DNA of 64,000 bases from Streptomyces endophytica (GCF_026153355.1 NZ_CP110636.1:5828001-5892000), one strand, 5' to 3'; shown: positions 27,965-37,193, counted from the stretch's first letter. Numbers and translations: made by a program. Notes: a model not told the origin generated them from the sequence alone.

Positions 27965-28611
27965 TCATTGGTAGGTGATCTGGAAGCAGAACAGCTTGAC
28001 GGTGTCCCCGACCGGCACCGTCGGGAGGTCCACCTGCAGGAAGTGCCGGTGGGTCCGGTTGTTCACGACGGCCGGTACCGACGGGACGGCCGGAACGCCG
28101 AAGGCGCTGGTTTTGACGATCTCCTGCGCTCCCTCATCACCCGCGACGACGCGACGGCGCAGGAAGGCCGTCGGCATGACGCCGGTCGACGGCTGCCGGG
28201 TACCGGTCATCGTCAGGGACTTGATCTCGGCACCGTCCGGGAGCGCGATGTTCATGATCCCGTGAGCTTCCGTGGCCGCCGACGGCTTCTGTGCGAAATC
28301 GTTGACCAGTTCCCAGTGCACCGGGGGCGGGGGGGGGGCAGCGGCTGGCCCGGTTGCGGCGTCAGCGGTGGCGTCGCGGGCTGGTCCACCTGCTTGCTCG
28401 GGGCGAGGATCGGCACCAGGGAAAGGCAGGTCTCCTGCTTGGCGAGCGCCCCGATCAGCGGGTTGAGGACGCTCGCCAGGCTTGCGAACTCGGATTCCAG
28501 GTTGTGGAACCTGATGTTGAAGCCGTTCTCGCCGCCCGCCTGGACACGGTCCTCGTTGTCGATCCAGTCCGTGTGGGAAAACTTCGGTGCGTAGTTGGGG
28601 ATCGAAATCAT
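27965..28611 (-). CDS. Injection-system accessory protein, frame break in a G10 tract
   Basis: The reconstructed protein is about 215 residues. The ATG at 28611 overlaps the stop of the giant baseplate gene (ATGA). The N-terminal half (NYAPKFSHTDWIDNEDRVQA, FNIRFHNLESEFASLASVLN) looks like a fibre-attachment or coiled segment. A Pro-rich linker follows, encoded by a run of ten G on the plus strand (28329-28338), where the frame breaks. The next frame gives a compact C-terminal domain (VHWELVNDFAQKPSAATEA, IKSLTMTGTRQPSTGVMPTA, HFLQVDLPTVPVGDTVKLFC). It lies between baseplate and fibre genes, which suggests a connector. I do not recognise the family. Confidence 0.65.
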
Positions 28612-31600
28612 CGTTGCTCGTCCTTGTCCGGTGGGAGGAAACGGGGCCGCGGCTGGTCGGCTCTGTGGTACGTCGGGAAGGTGTAGGCCGGCAGCAGGTC
28701 GGCGGCGGTGGTGCCGGCGAACTCCCGTACGTGGGACCGAAGCCGTTCGGTACGGAACTCCACGCCGAGGGGGTGGAACCAGTTGAGGATGTTCAGCACC
28801 AAGTCGTAGCGGTCCTTGCCGAGTTCGGCTCCGGTGTCGTCGAGTTCCTGGTTAAGCCGGACCTCGCACTGGTAGGGCTTCGGCCCTCCGACGGTGAGGT
28901 AGCCGGCCCGCACCAGAACGGCTCCGGGGGCCCGGCCCCGGACCCGGCTCACGGGCTTGGCCAGGGATGAAGCCTCCACCCGGCCGTGCCCGGACGAGGT
29001 CACCGACCAGCTGAGTTCCTGGGCACCCCCGGGACCCAGCACCTGTCGGGAGATCAACTGCGGTGGCAGAGGAGTGGACCGGTCGAGCGGTGCCGGGTCG
29101 GCCAGCAGTACGCTCGCCGCCTCCTCGGGAGCCGCCAGCACACAGGGCCGGTAGGGGGCCGCTGCGGGGCTGACCGCCAGCGCGCGGCAGTCCCCGCCGG
29201 GGCTGAACGCCAGGGGCAGCAAACGGTCGGCGGTCGCGTCGATCATGTGCACCCGCCCGGCCGCCGGGCCGGACCCGGCCGTCGCCACGTACACATGCCT
29301 GCCGTCGGTGGCGGCGCACAGCGTCAGGGGCAGGGTGTTGCCCGGGAAGCCCTCGAGAGTGGCACTCGGCGTGGTGGCACCGCTCGGGTAGACCCGGACG
29401 GATCCGGTGCCGGAGTCCTGTTGCACGCAGGCCACGTACAGCTTCGTCCCGTCCGGTGTGAAGACCGCTGTCCGCACGTCGGTGTGCGGGGCGGTGGCGA
29501 GGGCACTCCCCTGGAGCTGGAGCCCGGCCCGGCTGACCACGCAGAACCGTCCGCCGTCGAGCAGGACGGCGAGTACGGGGCTGTTCGGGCTCACCGCCAG
29601 GGCGACGGGAACGCCGGGCAGCACGAGGCTGCCGGTCTGCGCCTGGGTCTGCGGATCGTACGCGCGCAGCGTGCGGTCGCCCGCATGGGCGACGAAGAGC
29701 CGGCTGCCGTCGGTGCCGAGGGCCACCGGGCGCGGCCCGGCGAGGGCAGGGGCGGTGGGAGAGAGGGTGGCCGGATCGAGTACCGCGACCGCCTCCGAGA
29801 GGGGGTGTGCCACGTACAGCCGACCGCCGGAGAAGGAAAGCGGTCCGGGGAAGGGATCCACCGGCACGGAGGCGGCGGGACTCAACTGCGGGAAGTCCTG
29901 CGGCGTTCCGGCCGTGACGGTGAAGGAAGTGATCCGGTGGCTGCCCGGCAGGGACAGGTAGACCCGTCCGCCGTCGGGCGCGAAGCATGCCTCGGCGGGC
30001 GCGGGGTGCGGCGACGCCGCGATCGTTGCCTCCTCGTCCACGGTGATCTCGGTGGGGCCGCGCACGCCGATCTGTTCGCCGGCCGCCACCGCCACCTCCA
30101 CATGGGGTGCGGCCGCCGCCGCGGGCGGGACGGTCTGCGCGACCTTGACGTAGTCGAATCCGGCGTCGAAGGCCCGGACGGACAACTCGCCGGCGGACAG
30201 CACGGAGTGCCTGAGCACCAGGGCCCGTCCCTGGCCCCGCAGGCCCGGCTGGTCCGGTTGGTAGGCGCCGTCCACCGTCAGCGTGCCGTCCGGGCCGAGG
30301 AGCCCGAGCAGTTCGTCCAGGGCGAGCGCGGTGACGCGCTGCATCCGCCGGTGGGCGAGGTCCGTGCCGTAGTCGATGCGGGTACCGGGCAGCCCTTCGG
30401 TGCGCAGCACCAGACAGCTTTCGTCGAAGTCGTCGGTCGGTGGTCCGGCCGCCCCTTCCTCCGTGACGCCGGGCGTGCCGGCGCGGTCGACCGATGCGTC
30501 GATGCCGAGCCCGTCGGGGGGCAGTCCGATGCGCAGTGCCTGTGCGCAGCTCCGGGTGCGGCCGGCGCGGGTGATGTCGGCCTGGATGGTCACTTCTCCC
30601 GCGGCCGTGGGGTGCAGCACGGGCCGGGCGCCCTGACTCACCGTGGCGTCACCCGGGCCGGAGCGGGTGAGGGACCAGTGGACCTCGGTCCCCGGGTGCT
30701 GGGTCGGGTCGGGATGCAGGCTGAGGGGGACGGGGTCGCCCGGTCGCACCGGAAGATGGCCCGAGGTGTCGATGCGGAAGGCCGGGCCGGGCGGCTGGGC
30801 GACGTGTACCAGGCCGTCGCGGGTGTGCTGGACCCAGCCGAACCCGGCGGCGTGGGCAAGCACACCGAGCTCCCCCGCTGTGAGGGTGTCGTGGTCGAGG
30901 AGGAGGGCCCGTCCGACCCGGTGCAGGTCGGGGGCGTTGCGGTCGTAGGACCGGCGGACGTGCAGAGTTCCGGGCTCGTCGTGGAGCCGCTTGACCAGGT
31001 CCGCCAGCGTCAGGCTGACGCCGAGTTGCATCAGCCGGTTGTCCTCGCTCGTGCCGAAGTCGGGTGAGCCGCTGCTCTCCTCGCGGCAGAGCCAGGCCGG
31101 GTCGAAGTCCGGTTCGTCCTCGGGGGTGCCGACCGCCTCGGCCTCGCTGGCCCGCTGGTCGCCGTCGGCCGCGACACTCTGTCCCTGGGTGAGGGGCAGC
31201 GGCAGCACGCGCAGCGCGAGGGTGCCGGTCACCGGCTGGTTCGTGGCCTCGACAACCTCGAACGGTGCCTCGTGGCCGCCGATCGGTCCGGTCTCGTTGA
31301 GTGCGGCCCGCAGCGCGTCGGGTGTGGGCACCAGCCAGCGCTGGAAGAGTGCCAGGCGCGTCCGGTAATGGTTGTCTCCTTCCCCGGTCACCGGCTCGAA
31401 CGTCGTACGGGCCGTCCGCGAGATGCGGACCTCCTCCAGCAGACCCGCGTACTGGGCATCGGGACTCGTGCCGGCCGGCGACTCCCGGCCCAGGCCGAGC
31501 ACGACGGGCGCGTCGTTGGACAGCGCACCCAGACGGCCCAGCCGCTGCCGGGTCACCTCGATTCCGTCGAGGTGGAGCCGTACCACGGCCGGACGCGGAC

Positions 31601-32720
31601 CGGAGGGTTGGCCGGCGGGCCGGGGAAGGCGCTCCACCACTCCCGCTATGTGGTGGAAGGCCCCGTCGCCGAGGTCCCGGTCGGCGAACAGCTCCGTCAC
31701 CGGACCGCCGTCGCAGACCGACAGCCGGACGTTGTGTGCGATGTCGCGGAAGCGGCCGACGGTGAGCGACCAGCCGGGTGTGCCGGCGGAACTCAGCAGC
31801 GCGCACTTGGCCATGACGGCTCCGGTCCGTGCCGTCTGCCGGTCGGGCCTGACGACCGCCTCGACCGTGAGCGAGGCGTCCGGTCCGACGTCGAAGTCCG
31901 GGCTGTCGTCGATGGTGATGCTGCCGGGACCGGCGAACTCGAAGGCCGCGGAGAACCGCCCGGTGCGGCCGCTGCGGGCTCCCGCATTGGTCCCCGGGTG
32001 ACCGGCGGCGCCGAACTGCACTCCGCTGTCCACGACTTGGCGCACTTCCGGCTCCGGGCCGGGCGCCGCAGGTGACTGTTCCGGCGCCGGCCGGTCGTCC
32101 AGGTGGTAGAGGGCCACCGTCAGGTCGTCCCAGTCGTACGGGCGGGGCGGGAAGCGGAGGGCACCGAGGTCCTCCCCCAGAAGGTCCAGGCTGGCCCCGT
32201 GTGCACTGCGGGCATAGCGCTGAGCGGCCACGTCGCCGAGCTGGCGGGTCAGTTCCTCGTAGTCGCGGCCGATCGCCCACAGCAGCTTGACGAGGTTGCC
32301 GAGCAACGCGGTGACCTCCCAGTCCGCCGCCGACTGCGACGCGGGGGTGAGTGGCTGCACCCGGGTCAGCGTCACCTGGTGGCTGAGCTCGGCCGCGCGG
32401 CCGGGCAGCTCCACGGCCAGGCTCGTTCCGGCCGGCCATCCCTCGGGGATCCGGACGTCAGCGTGTTCCTCGGCCGCTCCCGGTTTCCGGGTGAAGGAGA
32501 CCCGTACGACGAGCGGTTCGGTGGTCTCGCGCCGGGGTGTGAGCAGGTACCGGGGCGAATCGGGCAGCCGCCCGTAGTGGTCGAGGTAGCTCCGGAAGCT
32601 GTACCGGGCGTGCAGGGTTCCGTCCACGTGTGGCACGAGGGGGACGGCGAGCCGTTCCATGCCCCGGTCGTACGCGGGTGTGAGGCCACCGCGCAGGATG
32701 TCGAGGAAGTCGGTGGTCAT
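28608..32720 (-). CDS. Giant baseplate/fibre protein with LamG, Hedgehog/M15-like and propeller domains
   Basis: A 1370-residue intact protein whose ATG overlaps the gpJ stop (ATGA). Residues 1-210 form a gpI-like baseplate part (FLDILRGGLTPAYDRGMERL, RYARSAHGASLDLLGEDLG). Residues about 255-440 are a concanavalin/LamG domain (VEAVVRPDRQTARTGAVMAK, GDGAFHHIAGVVERL, QYAGLLEEVRISRTART). Two related modules lie at 543-640 and 769-874; they look like Hedgehog/M15-fold domains with a broken zinc site. Residues about 905-1210 form a YVTN-type beta-propeller (ACFAPDGGRVYLSLPGS, AVFTPDGTKLYVACVQ). A C-terminal domain includes DRYDLVLNILNWFHPLGVEF. Several domains are of glycan- or surface-binding kind, so it probably joins the baseplate to host recognition. 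Confidence 0.8.
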   Translation of the reverse strand: MTTDFLDILRGGLTPAYDRGMERLAVPLVPHVDGTLHARYSFRSYLDHYGRLPDSPRYLLTPRRETTEPLVVRVSFTRKPGAAEEHADVRIPEGWPAGTSLAVELPGRAAELSHQVTLTRVQPLTPASQSAADWEVTALLGNLVKLLWAIGRDYEELTRQLGDVAAQRYARSAHGASLDLLGEDLGALRFPPRPYDWDDLTVALYHLDDRPAPEQSPAAPGPEPEVRQVVDSGVQFGAAGHPGTNAGARSGRTGRFSAAFEFAGPGSITIDDSPDFDVGPDASLTVEAVVRPDRQTARTGAVMAKCALLSSAGTPGWSLTVGRFRDIAHNVRLSVCDGGPVTELFADRDLGDGAFHHIAGVVERLPRPAGQPSGPRPAVVRLHLDGIEVTRQRLGRLGALSNDAPVVLGLGRESPAGTSPDAQYAGLLEEVRISRTARTTFEPVTGEGDNHYRTRLALFQRWLVPTPDALRAALNETGPIGGHEAPFEVVEATNQPVTGTLALRVLPLPLTQGQSVAADGDQRASEAEAVGTPEDEPDFDPAWLCREESSGSPDFGTSEDNRLMQLGVSLTLADLVKRLHDEPGTLHVRRSYDRNAPDLHRVGRALLLDHDTLTAGELGVLAHAAGFGWVQHTRDGLVHVAQPPGPAFRIDTSGHLPVRPGDPVPLSLHPDPTQHPGTEVHWSLTRSGPGDATVSQGARPVLHPTAAGEVTIQADITRAGRTRSCAQALRIGLPPDGLGIDASVDRAGTPGVTEEGAAGPPTDDFDESCLVLRTEGLPGTRIDYGTDLAHRRMQRVTALALDELLGLLGPDGTLTVDGAYQPDQPGLRGQGRALVLRHSVLSAGELSVRAFDAGFDYVKVAQTVPPAAAAAPHVEVAVAAGEQIGVRGPTEITVDEEATIAASPHPAPAEACFAPDGGRVYLSLPGSHRITSFTVTAGTPQDFPQLSPAASVPVDPFPGPLSFSGGRLYVAHPLSEAVAVLDPATLSPTAPALAGPRPVALGTDGSRLFVAHAGDRTLRAYDPQTQAQTGSLVLPGVPVALAVSPNSPVLAVLLDGGRFCVVSRAGLQLQGSALATAPHTDVRTAVFTPDGTKLYVACVQQDSGTGSVRVYPSGATTPSATLEGFPGNTLPLTLCAATDGRHVYVATAGSGPAAGRVHMIDATADRLLPLAFSPGGDCRALAVSPAAAPYRPCVLAAPEEAASVLLADPAPLDRSTPLPPQLISRQVLGPGGAQELSWSVTSSGHGRVEASSLAKPVSRVRGRAPGAVLVRAGYLTVGGPKPYQCEVRLNQELDDTGAELGKDRYDLVLNILNWFHPLGVEFRTERLRSHVREFAGTTAADLLPAYTFPTYHRADQPRPRFLPPDKDEQR

Positions 32721-34033
32721 TGGCTCGAAACCTGGATGTCGATGAGCGGACTGTCGAGGGCGAAGCGGGCGATCTCGTCGGGTGCGAGCAGCAGGTTCTC
32801 GCCGACGGACAGCTCCTGTGCGTTGCCGAACACCGCGCCGGAGTGGCTCACGTCGCCGAAGGCCGGGGCACAGCGGCGCAGCCGCAGGTTCTGGACGTCC
32901 ACCACACCGGCGGTGGAGCGCGCGATCAGCACGATGTCCGAGTGGAGGACCCCCCTGCCGAGACGCAGCCGGTCCACCCGCGCTTGTACGGCCGCGAGGA
33001 TCTCCCCCTTGATCGCGTCCGGGTCGTGGCCGGGCTGGACCACCAGGGCGGCCCGGATGCCCACGTCGACCTGGTTGGCCGGATTGACGTTGGGGAAGAT
33101 CGACACCGGGCGCCACTGCCGGACGGTCTCCACGACGGCGTCGTGGACGGCGGGGATGTCGCCGTCCGTCCGGCGCCACGGCCAGCCCGGTTCGACCGCC
33201 ACGACCACGTCGAAGTAGTACGGCGAGCCGATCTGCCGCTGCGTGGCGAAGGGGCGCTGGCCGAAGAGGAAGGTGTGGAAACGGCTGTGGGAGGCGTCCA
33301 CTCCGCCGAGCGGATCGAAGATCGCTGCATCCCGTACCCCTGGGACGTCCAGGATCTGGGCGAGTACGGCTTCCTGGGTCCACAGCGTGCGGGGCACGCC
33401 GAGCAGCCGGGACCGGTAGGCGTCGTCGGGTTCGAGCAGTTCGCCGCCGGTGACCGGCTCCGGGTTGGCGGGCGTGACGGTGGCGGGGCCCAGGTTGAGA
33501 TGCAGTTGGGCCCAGACGGGTTCCAGTCGCAGCGACACGCCGGCCGCGACGTTGCCGGCCGGGCCGCGCTCCACGGCTCGGACGCCGACGGTCACCGGGG
33601 GCGCACCGGCCGACAGCCGGACGGCCGCGGTGGTGCGCAGGCGTTTCCTGGGGGCTTCGGCGGTCTCGATCACGGTGCCCTCGGGCAGGATGAACCGCCG
33701 CTCCGGCTCCGCACCGGCGAGCGTCAAGGAGACCTCACCGGTGGCCTGGAGGAAGCGCCTGGGCAGACCGAGATCGGTTCCGAGCAGATCGAGGCCGGGG
33801 CCCTGGGCGGTCGTGACGAAGTTGGCGTAGTACTGCGCCTCCAGCCCGCGCCACAGCTCGTGCACGTGGACGGCGGCGGCATCCAGGACCTTGCGCAGGG
33901 CGCTGCCGGAGGTGAGGTCGACGTCCTCGCCGAACATCGCCCGGGCACGGGCCTGTTGGTCGGCGATGATGCGGTCGATGCCCTTGAGCACGAAGCCTTC
34001 CGTGGTCACGCCGAAGCGGTCGAGGTCATTCAA
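32717..34033 (-). CDS. Baseplate J (gp47)-like protein
   Basis: A 438-residue baseplate wedge protein of the gpJ/gp47 family. Typical parts: QQARARAMFGEDVDLTSGSA near the start, YANFVTTAQGPGLDLLGTDL, GVRAVERGPAGNVAAGVS, EPDDAYRSRLLGVPRTLWTQ, and QARVDRLRLGRGVLHSDIVL near the end. I prefer the TTG at 34033, which has AGGGGG six bases upstream and overlaps the gp25 stop (TTGAATGA); an upstream TTG at 34051 has no ribosome-binding site. Wedge proteins link the spike hub to the sheath-binding ring. It is coupled to gp25 before it and the giant protein after it. Confidence 0.88.
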   Translation of the reverse strand: MNDLDRFGVTTEGFVLKGIDRIIADQQARARAMFGEDVDLTSGSALRKVLDAAAVHVHELWRGLEAQYYANFVTTAQGPGLDLLGTDLGLPRRFLQATGEVSLTLAGAEPERRFILPEGTVIETAEAPRKRLRTTAAVRLSAGAPPVTVGVRAVERGPAGNVAAGVSLRLEPVWAQLHLNLGPATVTPANPEPVTGGELLEPDDAYRSRLLGVPRTLWTQEAVLAQILDVPGVRDAAIFDPLGGVDASHSRFHTFLFGQRPFATQRQIGSPYYFDVVVAVEPGWPWRRTDGDIPAVHDAVVETVRQWRPVSIFPNVNPANQVDVGIRAALVVQPGHDPDAIKGEILAAVQARVDRLRLGRGVLHSDIVLIARSTAGVVDVQNLRLRRCAPAFGDVSHSGAVFGNAQELSVGENLLLAPDEIARFALDSPLIDIQVSSQ

Positions 34034-34586
34034 GGCGTCCCCCTGACTCAAGCGTCAGCGTGTCGCCGGCGACGGTTTCCACGAGAGCGAAGACCGTGTA
34101 GCCACGGCTGCTCCGGGTCGCGTCGACGATCCGCTGCCGGGCCGCGCCGTCGAGGGCCGGCCGGAGTTCGAAGTAGCGCGGATCGTCCTGGAAGAAGACC
34201 TCCCGGACGTCGGTGACGCGGCGGTCCGCGCTGAGGCAGCGCACCAGCTCCATCTTGAGGTACTCCTTGCGCGCGTGGACGCCGAGGGCGTAGCGGCCCA
34301 CGGCGAGGCGGTCGAAGCCGAAGCGGGTGTTGATGCGGTCGCTGCCGAGTTGGGTCTCCACGGCCAGTACCAGGGCTTGGGCGAGGGCGGCCAGGCCCTC
34401 GACCTCCGCTGGACCGCCGGTCCGTTCGTCGATGACCAGGTCGCCGGCGTCGGCCGTGAGGCTGCGGCCGAGGCTGGGGGCGCCCCGATCGGCTGGTCCG
34501 GAACCCGGCAGGCCGAGGTCCGGTACGCCGGGGAACGTACCGGGGAGCCCGAGGCCGTCGGGCGCACCGATGCCGGGGTCGGTCAT
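34026..34586 (-). CDS. gp25/gpW-like baseplate wedge protein
   Basis: A 186-residue protein. The N-terminal 70 residues are Gly/Pro-rich and not conserved. The rest is a gp25-fold domain: ALAQALVLAVETQLGSDRIN, the motif TRFGFDRLAVGRYALGVHAR, RVTDVREVFFQDDPRYFEL. gp25 proteins are the most conserved wedge part of contractile tails and touch the first sheath ring. The start overlaps the PAAR-like stop by one base (TGATG), and its stop lies inside the start region of the gpJ gene. Gene order spike, PAAR, gp25, gpJ is standard for contractile injection systems. Confidence 0.85.
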   Translation of the reverse strand: MTDPGIGAPDGLGLPGTFPGVPDLGLPGSGPADRGAPSLGRSLTADAGDLVIDERTGGPAEVEGLAALAQALVLAVETQLGSDRINTRFGFDRLAVGRYALGVHARKEYLKMELVRCLSADRRVTDVREVFFQDDPRYFELRPALDGAARQRIVDATRSSRGYTVFALVETVAGDTLTLESGGRLE

Positions 34587-34966
34587 CAGATCGCCTCCAG
34601 GATGGTCTGGCCGGGATCGGCGACGCTCCAGGTGCCGGGGGTCGGGCTGCTGACGGTGGCTCCGGATGCCGTGTCCAGCAGGACCGGTGTGCCGCCCACC
34701 ATGAGCTTCTTCGCCGTGCCCGCCGGCGTCGTGGGCGCCGCGATGGTGCAGGGAAGCGAGGACGACCCGTCGGGCGTCCGGACCGGGCAGGGCGCGATCA
34801 TGCCGGGAACCGGCCGGTCGGCGGCACCGAACTGGAAGCCGACCTCCGCACCGGCGGCGATCACGCCGTGGCCCTTCACGGTGACCGTCGGGTTCCCCGT
34901 GGTGAGACGGGTCTGCCCGCCGTGCGAGCACTGGAGGACGGCGCCCTCCGTGAGGACGAAGGACAT
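34586..34966 (-). CDS. PAAR-like spike-tip protein
   Basis: A 126-residue protein matching PAAR-like tip proteins: FVLTEGAVLQCSHGGQTRLT at the start, GNPTVTVKGHGVIAAGAEVG, CPVRTPDGSSSLPCTIAAPT, KKLMVGGTPVLLDTASG. The Cys/His residues (C13, H15, two later Cys) could hold a metal at the tip. Such proteins sharpen the spike and may carry toxins; this one has no extra domain. It is coupled to the VgrG-like gene (TGATG) and to gp25. Confidence 0.85.
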   Translation of the reverse strand: MSFVLTEGAVLQCSHGGQTRLTTGNPTVTVKGHGVIAAGAEVGFQFGAADRPVPGMIAPCPVRTPDGSSSLPCTIAAPTTPAGTAKKLMVGGTPVLLDTASGATVSSPTPGTWSVADPGQTILEAI

Positions 34967-36747
34967 CAGCTGATCGCCACCTTTCCCTCACCGACCGTCA
35001 AGCTCGCTCCGCCTGCGCTGAGTGCCACCTTTCCGCCACTGGCGGAGACCGTGACGTCCTTGCCGGGGCCGGCCGTGACCGTGATGTTGCCGTCCTGGTC
35101 GATCCGCACCTCGGCGCCTGAGCTGTGGGCCAGCACGAACTCCTCCGGCGGGCCCTCGTCGGGCCGTTCCCCGACGTCGGAGCAGCCGGACGTACCGACG
35201 GTCAGCTTCAGGCCGACCGCCTCCACCACCCGGCGGCCGTCCGCCGCGGTGAGGTCGCTGACGCCCTTGCCCTCCGGGCGAGGAGGGGTGCCGGCCGACA
35301 GCTTGGTCGGCAGACAGAGCCACCAGTCACCGGCGTGCGCCTTCGGGCGGTCCATCGCCTCGTCGTTGGCCCACAGGAATCCCGCGACGACCGAGTCCTC
35401 CCGGGACCCGCGCACCTCGTTCAGCAGCGCCCGCATCCCCTCGTACACGGGGACCGACAGGCCGACCTTGTGCCAGGCGAACGGCGAGACCAGCGGCTTG
35501 TCGCGGAGCAGCGGTCCGTCGTCGACGGGGAGGTCGACGCTCGGGGAGACGGCGGACGCGGCGCCGTCCTGTCCGTAGCCGATGTCGGCCACCCGCTCGT
35601 CGGGTTTCGCCGAGCGGATCCGGCCCGCGTCGATCGACGGTGAGACCGTGCGCGCGTCCTTGATGCGCCCGGCGATGGCGTCGGCGATGGCCGACGGGCT
35701 GCCCAGACGCGCGGCTTCGGTATTGCGCCGGTTGGCGCCGCCGTCCTTGAGGACCGCCGCGCGGCCGGTGCAGACGTAGCCGGAGCGCGCCGAGAAGGAA
35801 TGGGTGACCTGGACGATCCGGAAGCCCTGGAACGGGTTCTGGTAGCCCGCCACACTCGCCGCCACCCGCTGGCCGGCCCGCAGTTCCGGCAGGCCGAGCA
35901 CGGTGAAGTCGAAGGCGGGCACCGAGGTCTGTGCCGGCAGGTCGGTGACCATCCGCTGCTTGCCGGTCGCGCCGACCTGTACCGGTGCGAATTCGGCCAG
36001 CCGCGCGGTGGCCCTGCTCTCCGGCACGATCAGGCTGTCCTCGCCGGTGAGCAGGGCGAGCACGGCGGCCGGGTCCGGCGGCAGCGGCGGGCCCTTGGCC
36101 GGCGGGTGGGTGACGGCGGTGCCGAACTGGACCACGCCCTCCTGCACCAGTACTTCGGCGCCGTACTGGCCCGCGAGCTGTTCGAGGAGCCCGAAGGCGT
36201 TCGGTGCGTCCAGGTTGATGCCGGACCGCCGCGGTTCCTTCGGGGTCGCGCCGTCGGCCAGCGTCGCGTGTGCCATCCGGACGACGGCGTCGGCCGCCTC
36301 GGCGGGGGTGGCATCGGCCTTGGACAGCTGGGCGGTTCGCGGCCGGCCGTCCTTGCCGGCGACGTTCTGGGTGGTCAGCAGCTTGAACGCGGCCTCCTCG
36401 AAACCGGTCAGCCGGACGCCCAGCGGCGGGAACCGCTCCGAGACCGTCATGCCGTCCACCCGTCCGGTCAGGACCGGTTTGCGAGAGCCGGGGGACTCCA
36501 GGTAGCCGAGCGTGATCTCCACCTCGACACCGCCGTCGGTGCCGCGTTCGCCGGTGAGCGCGTCGGCCAGCGTCCGGTGCGCCGACAGCGGCAGGGCGGC
36601 GAGATGGATGTCGAACCGGCCCGGTTGCCCGAAGCCGTACTCGACGGTGATGTCGGCGTCGCTGAGGATCAGGCCGCCCGAGACGTCGTTGGACACCGTG
36701 AGCCGAAGCTTCGGGAACGTCAGGCGGTACCAGAGGATCACTCCCAT
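34966..36747 (-). CDS. VgrG-like central spike protein (gpD/gpV fusion)
   Basis: A 593-residue protein. The N-terminal 350 residues are like the gpD hub half (WYRLTFPKLRLTVSNDVSGG, LTGRVDGMTVSERFPPLGVR, LEQLAGQYGAEVLVQEGVVQ, VAGYQNPFQGFRIVQVTHSF). A gpV-like OB fold and a spike made of beta-repeats follow (GSREDSVVAGFLWANDEAMD, ending in short VTVSASGGKVALSAGG-type strands). This is the usual architecture of contractile spikes. The gene starts ten bases before the end of the upstream gene and overlaps the PAAR-like gene by one base. No C-terminal toxin domain is present. Confidence 0.85.
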   Translation of the reverse strand: MGVILWYRLTFPKLRLTVSNDVSGGLILSDADITVEYGFGQPGRFDIHLAALPLSAHRTLADALTGERGTDGGVEVEITLGYLESPGSRKPVLTGRVDGMTVSERFPPLGVRLTGFEEAAFKLLTTQNVAGKDGRPRTAQLSKADATPAEAADAVVRMAHATLADGATPKEPRRSGINLDAPNAFGLLEQLAGQYGAEVLVQEGVVQFGTAVTHPPAKGPPLPPDPAAVLALLTGEDSLIVPESRATARLAEFAPVQVGATGKQRMVTDLPAQTSVPAFDFTVLGLPELRAGQRVAASVAGYQNPFQGFRIVQVTHSFSARSGYVCTGRAAVLKDGGANRRNTEAARLGSPSAIADAIAGRIKDARTVSPSIDAGRIRSAKPDERVADIGYGQDGAASAVSPSVDLPVDDGPLLRDKPLVSPFAWHKVGLSVPVYEGMRALLNEVRGSREDSVVAGFLWANDEAMDRPKAHAGDWWLCLPTKLSAGTPPRPEGKGVSDLTAADGRRVVEAVGLKLTVGTSGCSDVGERPDEGPPEEFVLAHSSGAEVRIDQDGNITVTAGPGKDVTVSASGGKVALSAGGASLTVGEGKVAIS

Positions 36748-37193
36748 AGCTGTGCCACCCCGATCACGATCCGGCTGCCGTAGTGGCCGGGCCCGTTGAG
36801 GTTGCCGCGCGCCAGCCTGGCCTCCAGCAGGCGGATCGCCAATCGTGCGCTGCGGTGCACCAGTCCGGGCTCGACGACCAGCTTGCGCAGGAACTCCACC
36901 TGGGGCCCCTGGGGTCCCGGACGCATCACCCGCAGCACCAGGTAGCCGGGCGGCGCCGTCGGGGTGCTGACCCTTGCCGGGGCCGCCAGGTCGTAGAGGG
37001 TCCCCGGCGGATCGTCCGCCCCGCCGTCGAGGTTGACGTACACCCCGAAGTCGTACGGCGTGTCACCGATCAGGCAGGTGAACGCCTGGGGCAGGCCGTC
37101 GTCCGGCTCGACGGGCAGCTGGTGGAAGGCGAGCGGGCCGGTGCCGGCCGGGGAAGCCGGGCCCGGCGGGGGAATCGGAGCGGACGGGTTCAT
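36738..37193 (-). CDS. Injection-system structural protein, 151 residues
   Basis: A 151-residue protein with a Pro/Ala-rich start and a conserved-looking body: LIGDTPYDFGVYVNLDGG, TAPPGYLVLRVMRPGPQGPQ, FLRKLVVEPGLVHRSARLAI and the closing ARGNLNGPGHYGSRIVIG. The start overlaps the preceding stop (ATGA) and its end overlaps the VgrG-like gene by ten bases, so translation is coupled. Position between the tube-like protein and the spike suggests a hub or spike-adaptor function. I do not recognise a named family. Confidence 0.6.
   Translation of the reverse strand: MNPSAPIPPPGPASPAGTGPLAFHQLPVEPDDGLPQAFTCLIGDTPYDFGVYVNLDGGADDPPGTLYDLAAPARVSTPTAPPGYLVLRVMRPGPQGPQVEFLRKLVVEPGLVHRSARLAIRLLEARLARGNLNGPGHYGSRIVIGVAQLWE

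Noticed and set aside
32717-34051. TTG at 34051 as the gpJ start
   Set aside because: It has no ribosome-binding site, whereas the TTG at 34033 has AGGGGG at the right distance and overlaps the gp25 stop.
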